Below the pieces are notes generated by a model that was given only the letters and a program-made list of their open reading frames with translations, did not search any database and was not told where the DNA came from. The position numbers and the translations under genes are program-made. Below are positions 27,182 through 39,100 of a DNA stretch of 44,428 nucleotides, one piece after another. This DNA comes from Reticulitermes lucifugus (Eukaryota; Arthropoda; Insecta; Blattodea; Rhinotermitidae): positions 1 to 44,428 of the forward strand of contig JAKCWW010003066.1 in the NCBI GenBank assembly GCA_026260175.1, in the 5' to 3' direction. How positions within the stretch are numbered: the stretch's first letter is position 1; each line of letters starts with the position of its first letter.

Positions 27182-30100
27182 CAGTGTGAGCATCTTGTCT
27201 GTATATGCCTTCATTACAAGATGTCACAGAATTAACTTTACATTTTTAAATCTTTCTACTAAGAATAAAGGATTACTTCCTCTATATGCCTACAACTAAA
27301 CCTACACCTATATGCACGCACGCACACACAACCAAAACATGTATGTACTCGTATATATTCATTCTCACCAGGTCTTCATCAGTTACTGTCAATCTGATTG
27401 GATTTCCATTCTTATCAACCACTTTTGTTCCAATTGGAGCATTCTCATCAGCATAACCATCAGTAGCTGTTGCAGTGACAACAGGTGGGTTGCTGTCTAC
27501 AGGTTTGACAGTGATGAACAATTTGGCTGTTGCTGATCTCTTCTGCTCAATCACTTCTTCAGCCTAAAAAAAGTATGTGAATAAATTTTCTACCACTAAG
27601 ATCAGTTTGCAAGTGATAATGTGAAAAAATCTGCCATGTGTTCAAATTACTTGTCATACTTTCTGCATCCTAAAGTGAATTTTTTCCCTGAAAAATTTCC
27701 CCAGAAATCACCCTTCATCTTGACATCAGAAGTTGTTATGATACTAAATCCACAAATATACCTTGCTAATTACAGGGTGCGTCTTATCACTTGTAGCATC
27801 TTATGGGACATTAAATTCAGTAAACAATACAAAATTAATGTCAAAATAAAGAACACTGTAATTTAGTTGAAGGTGAAAAATTTAAATACCTGAAGCCTAC
27901 TTCCCTACCTTTACAATGATTTCAAACTTCTTTGTGACGCTCGTATCCACCACTCTTATCTGCCGAACCGCTCCTGTCCTTTCGTCAATCTCAAAAAAAT
28001 CTTTGTATGAAGATGGTGTGCCACTCAGAAAGCTGTATTTGATTGGTGCATTGAGTGAGTCCATATCAATTGCTTGGATCTTCTCTGGAAATATATTGAG
28101 AATTCCAGCCAGTTTTCCACTTGACACCTGAAAACGTTGGTTTCATATATTTTAGGATCTGTTACACAAGAAATCTTCATAATTACAAATGTGATACCTG
28201 TCAAAAGTGCTTCTTTTGCAATTTACCTGTTGTATAGGACAAAGATTCACATACATGAGATCTAATTTAGCATTAATATTCATAATTCTGAAATAATTAT
28301 TAATTTGCAGTTTATAGAATATTAAGGGGTGATCCTGAACTACAGCATGAATATAGTACTAACACCAAATACCTGTTTGAAGCGACAGCCAACAAGGTCA
28401 ACTTGAAAACTCGTATCTCTTATGATTCATCAGAAGGCTGTTTGAAAGCCATAACTATGCTAAAATGTTCTACTACTGGTTAAAATAACATGTTCACGTG
28501 TGCTACTTTTTTCTAATTATGATCACTAAAAAGTACTTCTTCTCAAGATACACTGATGATACAGAAAATCTGAAGGCAAGAAAATATCACTGCTTTCTGG
28601 CATGACAAATATACCTACGAACTTCAACATATCTGTGTGTACGTTTATCCCTTCACATTTAATTCACATTTGAGAGCCACTCAATGGATTTTCATTAAAC
28701 ACGATTTTGTGAAGTTTTACTTAAATTTGTAGACATATTTCAGTCATATTTACAATTGGACAACAATAATGGACACTTACTATGAAGGCCTGCTTTTCAA
28801 GCATAACTTACCAAAATTTTATTGTAGTAAAATTTGCTTTGAAAACATTATACAGAAAAATTAAACACACATTTTTTTTCTCAATTCACCATTGCCTGTA
28901 AGTTTTACTGGTTTTGAGGTAATTAAACGAAAGGAAGCGGGTTTGCCAGAATTAGCAATTTGCAATTTTATTGTATTGTTTCTAGAAATAAAGTACTGGT
29001 ACACACATATGGCACGGCATTGACTGTAATTCTGAGGTTCAGTCAACCCCTGATATAGTGTCACCCTCACTTTGCGCCTATGAAAATCTGTGAACAGAAA
29101 TTTCCTATTATAGAAGGTTTTCATTTACCGCCAGAAATTGCGGTGAACAAAGCATGGGATTATGTTGGATTTTGATGGTATTTCCTATAATAACTTTTAA
29201 AGTAACCAAGTAAACAAACAATAAAAGGACAATGCTTAATTTTATTCCTGCGTGTCTTTTGCATGGGTGCAACTTGACTCTATATTTTCGTGCTTTATTT
29301 CAGTGCTTTATTACAGTGCATTCATTATAGAAACTTAAAACCAAGAAAATATGAAGAAAATATCTGCCTTCATAAAGAAGAGATGCGAGAGTAAATTGTG
29401 GCTTACAGGTGCAGGCAGAGAGGTGCAAGGTGATGCATGTGCAGCACCTTGGGATTTTGACATTTAATAATTTATTAAATTAGACAATAAAAATGTACAA
29501 AAACAAGACTAAATTTCGTACATATCCTACAGTTTTAGTCCAAAGATTAATTTAATTCAATGACAACTGCGTTAGTGTCTTGTCCAGCACTGATCATTAA
29601 AAATTCCAGTCACTTTGCGTGTAGGTAACGTGCACCACCTTGCGCTGTTGGACCCATCTTAAGTTGCCGTCTGATAGTTCTTCTGGGGGGACTGAAAGAA
29701 GGTTGCCAAAGGGTGGTAAGTGAACTATGTCAGTGCCTTCGTTAAAGCTTTTACTTGCACTTACTGCTGTCGAGTATTCCGGATTGATGCAAGAGCCTTC
29801 ATGGAGCATGCATCCTTGGTAGATGAAGGACGGGTTCTGATCGTCGTCATCGCGAACATTGACTGTTAAGGTGGTGGTCGTGGAGAACCGCTCTGACACA
29901 TTCCTGGCCCGATCCTGGTAAACGAAAGTAAGAACACGAGTTTCAATTAACGTACATTTCAAAGAAACGGCTGTAAGGAACACATGAACACTCTTCATTT
30001 CATGTAAACATGAAGCACATTAAATACTAATAAACGAATAAATGTTTAACCACACTGACTGATTAACTGTAACATTCATGCGACCTTTGAGGTGCTCACA

Positions 30101-33100
30101 GCGGTGTTGATGTTGATTCAAGTCTTCTGGGATGTTACGTCACGTCGACTGGTAAGTAGTTACCGACGTTTCAGAGGAGCGTAGCGCCTTTATGTTCAGG
30201 GTCATTCAGACTAAGAATAACCTGAAGATGGAAGAGCTAAGCTCCGTCGAAGCGTCAAAAACTATTTACCAGTCGATATGGCTTAATATCGCAGAACGCT
30301 TGATCTTCTGTAACACCTCTCTTGAAAAAAATTTGCAGCTTCCAAAAATTTATCTACAGTACTATTTCATATTAACTGGCTGTACGAAGTTAATAAGTCT
30401 TTATACTTTACAAATATTCGTTATTATTATTATTGTCATGATCACCATCATAAGATAAACTGATTATGTTTGTTTAATTACTAGCCATTCTATGATGTCT
30501 TGCATTTACGCTATGTTCTTTCATTTTATATGGTCTGTCAAAAAAATAAAGACATGAAAAATAAATGTAGATATTGTAGCAATATAAACATGAAAATTAT
30601 CAAAGTTTGAGGTCAAGAAAAGAAAATATTTAAATGGAATGAAGAAATACAGTACCTGGGAATTTATCTTTCTGAATGTTCTTATACACAGCTATGTCGC
30701 TATTTGTCTGTCCTAGTAACAGTAAGTACCCTATACACTCTTATGGCTAGCAATACCATGACTAGTGAATAGAATAAAATTCAGTAAGTCTAGGCACTTT
30801 GTGTTTACAAAAACTTGAAAAAAGTCCAGGCGCTTAAGTAAGCACCACGCCATGAAAGCATGTGTGGGAGAAGAAGTATAGCTCCAGTCATTCTTAACCT
30901 GGGCACTTGATGCAGGTGAGTGATCGGCTTCATATTACGGCAACTTTGTTCTCGGCGGGAGGTCCCCTCTACCCATTTAGTGAGAATATGTGGGCATTAG
31001 AACTTGTCTAGATGCTTTGAAGTAGAGAAAAACCTTATGGCCTTAACGGGAATCGAAACAGGTCTTCTCGGTCGTCCAGCTCAAGCCTAACCACTTATCG
31101 ACCAACTGATCTTGGTTCCCATTTTGTGTTTCAAAACCGTGCCGTAGTCGGGGGTGGTAGTATCTTTTCAGAACTAGTTAAGACGTCCAGGCATCACTTG
31201 AAAAATCCAAGGTGTGACGGACAATTTATACAGAAAAATTCTGTCTTGCGAAATGTGCCTTCGCCGCTCAAATACACACGCCTCGTTGCTGGAAGCTTCA
31301 GACAATAAAAATAACTCCTGGAAGTATACAAGGTTTCTACCCATGTGTACCGCCAATTCCAGTCCCAGGGATATAATTCTAGCAGGTCTGAAGGTTCTCG
31401 GAATGTAGACACTTTTCACGCCTTCCTCAATAAGTGACCAAGGCGAATAAAAAAAAACCTTCAAATTCCATCGTGTACTGCGATGGTTATTGTGAAAACA
31501 AACTTTTATTTACAAGCATCGGTCACGACTGGTTCAGCAGTAGGTTTTGGTAGTGCCAGTGCAAGGCCGCTGGTGGCGTTGTAATATGGAAATAAGGCAC
31601 ACAAATCTTTTTAAATCTATTGTTACATGTTAAAACGTTGACGGTTCATTTAACATGAAATGTTTTACTTTTATACTGACTTTAAAGGCGATCGCGTATA
31701 CCTGCAAGTTTACACTGACTAAGGTTGTAATTTATGGATACGTGACCCTAGTATTTAAAGGGTATTACGAGGTACAGGCCAAATCCAGATACCAGTAGCT
31801 TGCCATTAATATATACGGCAAGAATGTAGGACCATACAAACACCAGAGAGTTAGATTAAGTTTTAGCGTGCTTTATGCGTATCCGGTACTCCCCTGTTTG
31901 AATCGGGACCGGATTAAGTGCTATTCTGACTAAAGGTTTTCGCGGATGTTGCCGAATAGGGGCAGAGCGCATTCAAATAGAACAAGACCTTTTCCCTCAA
32001 CATCCGTATCTAATTATTTCTCACTAAACGCCTTGTAATATCTGCAGTTGAAACAGCGATGTTAAATAGCCTGAAGTCAATTAGGATACGGGTCCACTAC
32101 TATAGCGTTCGTAATGGCGATGTGCTGTATATTAAACTTTTTTACCGAATTTCTAAAAAACAGTTTATCATACATTAAGCCAAATATGAATTAACCCTTT
32201 TGAAAACTGACGTTTATCTGGCTTAATATAAAACTGTAGTTCATACCTAGCAGAGGATACCATCCATCTCCAGCGGAAAAACCAGCTTGTTAGGCTATTT
32301 TGCGAAATTTTACGTGTTTGTTTTGAAAATCATATGAAACTCATAAATACACTCTGTAGCAAAATGCAAAGCAAAGGTAAAGCAATCCCATTACAGGCCT
32401 GGACATGCCCTTAGGGTCGTAGGAGGTTGAGGCTCTCAGTTTCTAGACAATCGGCACATGAAGTTGGTGAGTTTGTCAGCCCTACGCACCGGCCGCCTTT
32501 ACCCCCCAGGAAATATTCCTGGTACTCGTTTCTGTTAGAGACTGAGTCGACCCAGGGCCACAGTGCGACCGAAAGGATTATGTCATGAAAAACTCCAATG
32601 ACACCATCGGGAATCGAACCAGCGACCTTCCGGCTTGTAGCTCAGTGCCTCAACCAACTGCGCTACCGCGTGTGGCAAAATGTAGTTTCTTAATGTTACA
32701 GCACGTGGTACATTTAATTATCACAGGGCTTTGAATGGTTAATAAATTTTTGTTAAGAAATTCCGTAACTTCAGCCTAATGTAAAACGTATTTCTATGTG
32801 GTGTACATACCATTTAACTACGACTATTAACAAACGTTATGAAGTGCACAACGAAAGGGGTGAAAGCATGAGTGATGATCTCTACAGTATGACACAGAAA
32901 CATCGTGACCTGTTGTAAGCTATGTTTCACAATTTTTCTGGAATTACCGAGGAGAATTACCGAAAACCTCAAGAAGAACACCCATTTCCCAGAATGAGGC
33001 TTAAAAAATGTGTGTCCAAAATTCAAAGACACGTATTCCCCCTAGGTAACCTCTTGGTCAAACTGGCATTGTATTAAGGGTTCGCAGTATGGAGTTGCTA

Positions 33101-36100
33101 CTTCGTTTTCTAAATTTCTAGGCAGTCTCTTTCCCACAGTACGCTATTCAAATTATTACAGACGCGTATGTGGGTAGATTCTGCCTTGCCGTGTAGGTTC
33201 TATGCCTAATTTCAGTTTCGTGATCCACGAAGTTTAACCATTGACCTAGTTCACGTTGGCTATATATGGGATCGCAACTTCCCGACTCATCTTGTACGTT
33301 CACCAGAATTACATTGTTTTAAACATTAAATCAATTGTCGAAATAAAAAGCTAGGACTATGCTGGAAAAGCCTCGCTGCAAAGTTTGCTCGGAACTCTTA
33401 GCTGACAAGTCTGCTTCGTGTTCTCTAAATGAGACTTCAAGGCTAATCAGCATCCGGTACTTGCGTTTGACGTGCAAATATAGCTAATGTAATTTCATGG
33501 GAGGCCTCTTGCTTCTGGAACTGTCCCACCTTTCTTAACACTCAACACAGCCTCATAATACGTCTGTGTGTAAATAAACATACCTTCTAAAAAGAACATA
33601 CATATAAATTCTACTTTCCTCCAAAAACTTCAATGTTTATAGACTGCCGAGAATTAATATTTATGCAAATTAAAAACCACAGGTTGGACAATTAATGACA
33701 AAACCGGGATAGTTAACATGTCACGTAGCTCCTACGGATGTTTAAAAATGCTTCTCTTCTGGCAACGAAACGCAGCTATTTTCATAGAACATAATAGAAG
33801 AAAGACAAAAGTGTTTTACTTAACGATGATGTCTGTTGCTAAGATTATATGGCATCATCCATGGTAGATTAATAAAACATGAGCATGGAGCATTTGTATA
33901 ATGATGCTGATAGGAGAAACCTAATACCCTGCCCCATTTTCAGTTTATCCACCAAAAAGCCTCAGAGGGACTGGCCTGGGTTCGAGCCAGGGTCTTTACC
34001 TCATCTAGAAGATCAATCATCGAGTTTTCCGATTACGTATTAAATACTTGCGTTACTGAATGAAGATCCTGCACAACTACCTAGACCTGCTAAAGGGCCA
34101 GCCAAGTGAAAGGCTATTTTACTGTACTTATTTTTCCCTCTTCCTTTGAAAAATTAAAATACTTCCAGGCAGGGACTTATCTAAAATTGAACAAGAAACC
34201 CAAGACACTAAAACAGGACGAACAGCGCAAGAACTTTCTTACCGTTCAATCTGAAATCTCACGAGTGTTCTCATGCTGTGAGGTTTTTCGAGTAACGTTT
34301 TCTGTGCAATTCTTAGCTCTTTCACGCAAGTTATAAGTTCTTTTTGATTTAGGCCTAAACGCTAAAAAATGTGACGTCAAGTGTAAAACGTTCTTAGTCA
34401 TGTAACTGTGTGTTTCATTTTGTTGCTTGCTGTCAGTGCACTTATCACTGCACGACTTGGACACCACCTCACCTGACCTCGCACCAGTTCCTGTGTATCT
34501 TATCAGCACGGACAGCGCGCATCGTAAGGCTACGCATGTCTTACAGCTTTCGGTCGAGCTTGTCAGTTGCCTGCGGGAAAACGCAGAGCTGCATAACCCC
34601 TATATCAAGCTGTTATGATGAAACTTGCTTGCTATTTCAAGGTGATTACTGCCTACGGCAAGATAATTTAGCTGGTATTAGCTACATGCCGCTTTTAAAG
34701 GCAATATTTTTACATCTTTATATATCAAATACAGGATATGTAACCCTAAATGAAGATCACCGGGAAAGAATCTTCATGATTTCACATAGACCAATGGGTT
34801 AGTGAGTAATGACGCAATAGGTCCTAGCAGGAAATACCTGTTTCTCATCCTGCGCATCACATGTAGCAATACGAATAGAATGTGATTCACCAACCTTCAC
34901 AGCTGTTTAATTGCTTTCGTCAGCTTACACTGAGCCGAGGAGTGTCAACCACTGAGCAAAATGAAGATACAATGTTGCGTCACCATACTACTCAATACAC
35001 AATTCTAAGTAGATTATCCTTCTTTTCCAAACTTGAACACCAATTTCCTGCAAACCTTGCATGTATAGCGCCCTAAGATAATTATCAGACTACAAAGTAA
35101 TGCAAGATTTAATGGGTTCCAGACAAGCTGCGATATGCATTGGAGTTCTGGCCTGCGTATAACAGTGGAAAACCTTCCTTTGATAAAGGCTACCTTCCGT
35201 GAAAGTTTTCAATAAATTTAATTTTTCTAAATGCTGTGTTATGAACCCACAGATGCATGCAGTAGCAACTTGGAAAATGGGAACCATCTCAGCATTTCCT
35301 TGAAGACAGAGTAAAAACAAGAAAACTTTTGTCGAACTGGTCGCTTTCAGGACCTTACAGATACATAATTCTTCAAGCAAGCAGCCCTTCAAATTTTTGT
35401 TTAAAACAGAGTTTTGTGTAACACGAGTATAATATTTTAATTCAGTGACACAGAAAGTAAGCATAAATTGCTGCATACATTTCTGACATTTTTTATTATC
35501 CTTCCTAAAGGCAATGTCAAATGACAAATGTCTTTTCTATAACACCACGGATTTATCGTCTAAAAAATAAAACCGTAACAAATTGATGACATGCCTATCT
35601 ATACTCTAACCCACAACATTCCATTATATAAAAACTTGACTTATAGAAAGTAGGAATACTGTAAGAGTGTATGAGTGGGTAGAGCAAACACCTGAGTACT
35701 AACCGGCATGAACTCAATGTACTTCTTTGGCTTCTGATCGGTCACAGCCGTGTACAGCAACTCACCAATTTTATGTGCAGTATATTTAAACGTTTCTGTG
35801 ACAATAAGGCGTCACAGCTTATGTAATCATAAACAGAACGATTTCAAGAATAAGATCAGAGAAAGAGACATAACCACATGCTCTTTTTAGTTTAAGTGCA
35901 ATACATTAAATATAAGCGAATTTTCAGGCCTGATAACATATGAAAATATGAGGTCAGTGGAAAGTCAGGCAGCCCTTTCTCAAGCAGGGATGCTCCCCAC
36001 TCACCCCCCCCCCTCCAGCCACCGCCCGGTTATGAAATGGAGATGTAAGGCTGGATGGCTACCACAAAAAATTTTGATAAATCCAAAATCGAGAATATAA

Positions 36101-39100
36101 AAAATATTGGATGAAATTTAGAATTACGCGTAATATGCAGCCACGAGACTGAAATGTGGCTCACAAAATTTCATTAGTAAGTTGTAATTTAAAATGTTAT
36201 TTGTTGCTGCATGAGCTAGGATATTTCAAAAGAGATATCGGGAGTTTATTCGCCATTTATAATCACCCTTCCACTCGACCCTGTAAATTATGCACTTGAG
36301 GCACAGTAAGTGAATATATTTTGAAAGAACTTGGAAATACACAACTCAGAATTTAACAAGTTTGAGTCTTCCTGAAGAGCAATGATTCCTTGATTCGATA
36401 GTCGTAAGAAATCTCTGCACCTTACAGTAGCAACATTATCTGCCTGAATATTCCACCGTAAAAAAAAAACAGAAATGGTCGCCCAATTATCGGGCCATAA
36501 AAGGTAACGGAAATTGAACGCCCTTGATGGGGCTTTGGAAATATTTCCACTGCCTCTCTCATTCAATAATGCCATGTGAAAAAAACCGCACAAGCTTTCA
36601 CATTAGCTGAAAGCTAATGGCACATGTGTCAGAGCAATCGAGGCAGTACCCTACCCCGTCAATGCACTGTAGTAAATCGTGTTGTGGTGCGTAGACACAG
36701 GCGCACTTTCCTCAACATCATATTACCAACAACTGCCGTTGTAAGACACTTCATAACTAATCACGTGGTCTGGAACCTAAATGTATGAAGTTAGCCTCTG
36801 CCACCTGTTTAAGAATAAGACACTGTACCCCATGATTCACGAACAAACATTTTAACCAGTATGTTCACAGTATTGTACACATTTGATGAGGGAATCTTAA
36901 TGTATTTCTGAGAGACACTAGTCTCGAGAAGCGAAAGATTTTCTGATGACAACTTACAGCATTCTGAGCTGACACGGGTGCTGCTACGATGATGCTGGCG
37001 AGAAGAATGGCCAGAGATACCATCAGAATACCCATGGTACAGTCTGCTTCCCTAGGTACAATGCCGTAGAGTCCGTCTCACATTTCACACTGAACAGAGC
37101 TGTCACTTGAGCGACACAGCACAAAAGATCATGAAACTGATAGCGTTACGTTGTTTGTAAATTTTTTCGTTAAACGACAGTAGTCAATTTAAGTTGTATA
37201 TAATCTGTTTAAATTTGTATATGGACTTAGGGGCTGAGTTTCCTGCCACAGTGTTCTTCATATTTCAGTTATTTTTTTATATCTAAATTTCCATACAATT
37301 CTTACATCTTCTTTTCAAACTTTACACGTGTGTCAACAAAGATTTAATTTTTAGAGGGCCGTAACTGCCTGAGGGATACAATTATGCATCCTGTGAGCTC
37401 GTGCATAATCACCATTTACACGTTTCATTCTGTCCATACGTAGGTTTCAGAATATCGTCCGTTATGCATGTATTATCAACAATTCCTGGAAAATGAACAC
37501 ATATAATAGCATTGCAGTCTTTTGTTGCAGTAAAGAAGTTGTTTTTCCCAATGTCCACTCATTTTGTCGAAATGATGAAGTGGAAAGAGAGACAGCTCCT
37601 TCTTGATGACTGAACATTTAGGAAGATTGTGGTAATTATGTATTAAAGAACACAAGAACACTTCCTGACTTTTGTTGCAAAAATACTTCCCAAGTACTTA
37701 AAATACAAATGGATTTTTTTCTTCGGGATTCTAAAATGTAAAATAAAGAACTTCTCTAGATTTGTGACGCCAGTTTCTGAAAGATGTATGAGCTGACACC
37801 ACATATTTATAAATGTATGTTTGCAGCATACTAAAAATTAGGCACGTGAATATTATTATTATTAGAGGCATTCAGGTTAGAACTATTAAAATTTCCGCAA
37901 TTGGCAGTCATTTTATAATATACTTTACATATATTTATCATATTACAGGTGAAGGAAATTTATGTCTGTGCACGCCAAATAGGGAATATATATAATAATT
38001 AATATTTCTTGATTTAGGCTTATTTGACGACGATTTTTCAATTAACGTTTGGCAAATGCAGATGATGGGAATACTGTAATTAAAAATGTTTTCCGAATTA
38101 TTTTGGTGTAAAAAATGAATAAATAAATATTTCTGAATGATATTTCTATTTTTAAATTGCCTCTATCCTTCAAAAGTACTATTTTAAGATCAGATTCTAT
38201 CGGATTTTTCGTACGCAATATTTGCTCAAATGTATACCGACATAAGGACTGAAGTTTCAAAACAGGCTGACAGCGAAGCTCACAACGCTAGACACACGAA
38301 CACATCTACACGGAAATAGTGAGTGCGTGACATCGGGTTAAATATAAGCAGCTTCTTTACGATGGATCTGAAGATTGCAGCGATATAGAATACCTTACAA
38401 GTCACTAGTAAACCATCAAGACAACTACCACTTCCAGTTCCTAGAAAATTTGTATAAATTCTCACAGATACAAGGACACGATTATTTAAAAAATATATAA
38501 GGTAAGAAAATTAAGAACACGACTTCAGGTAAGTCACAGAAACCACACAATAGATTATGTAGTAAACCGCTACCATTAAAAACACACGCCATTACATGAG
38601 AGAGCGTGTCACAAAAAGTAATTCACGTTTCTTATTCCACTGGTATTAATGTATCGGGCGACAAGATTGAACACCCTCCAGTTATGACATTTATTTACTT
38701 TACACTGTGAAAAATCAACACGATTACACTCGTGTCACTATCTGCTCTTAAGCAGACACGAAGCACGTTGTTCAAGCTGGTCTGTTCTATTTGTCGACTT
38801 CTGTTTTTGCAGAAAGGCACAACGAAGTGCCACAACTGAAAGTGTTGAACCTGGAATTGGTGATACGTAGATCCTGTGCGACTGACTGCGCTAACATGGG
38901 TCGAGCGATCACTAACATATGCAACGACTATTTGAAGTCACGTGACGTACCTACGTGTTTACCTGTACAATTGCTTGCTGTTTAATTGCGAGCCGATAGA
39001 CATGTTTCAGCAGAGGTCTACTGGTGTGACGTCATACCAAGGCCACTCTGGCTTTTTGTTTGTAAAATGTGAGTTTGTTAGTGTTTTCGATCCGTGACTG

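Noticed and set aside
28548-28575. Third hammerhead motif (CTGATGA ... GAAA)
   Set aside because: Only a few bases lie between the two boxes, too short for stem II.
28128-29764. CpG step as a chimeric contig joint
   Set aside because: Exons B and C, on either side of the change, join in frame inside EC3 (EYSTA then VSSGK), so the two sides belong to one locus.
32580-32674. tRNA gene
   Set aside because: Good A and B boxes, but no paired acceptor stem, and it is followed by a SINE body with flanking duplication.
35090-35527. 145-codon minus-strand open frame in the A-B intron
   Set aside because: Longest non-cadherin frame, but no recognised domain, no good splice or start context, and cysteine-rich AT-type composition as expected by chance. 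Not called as a gene.
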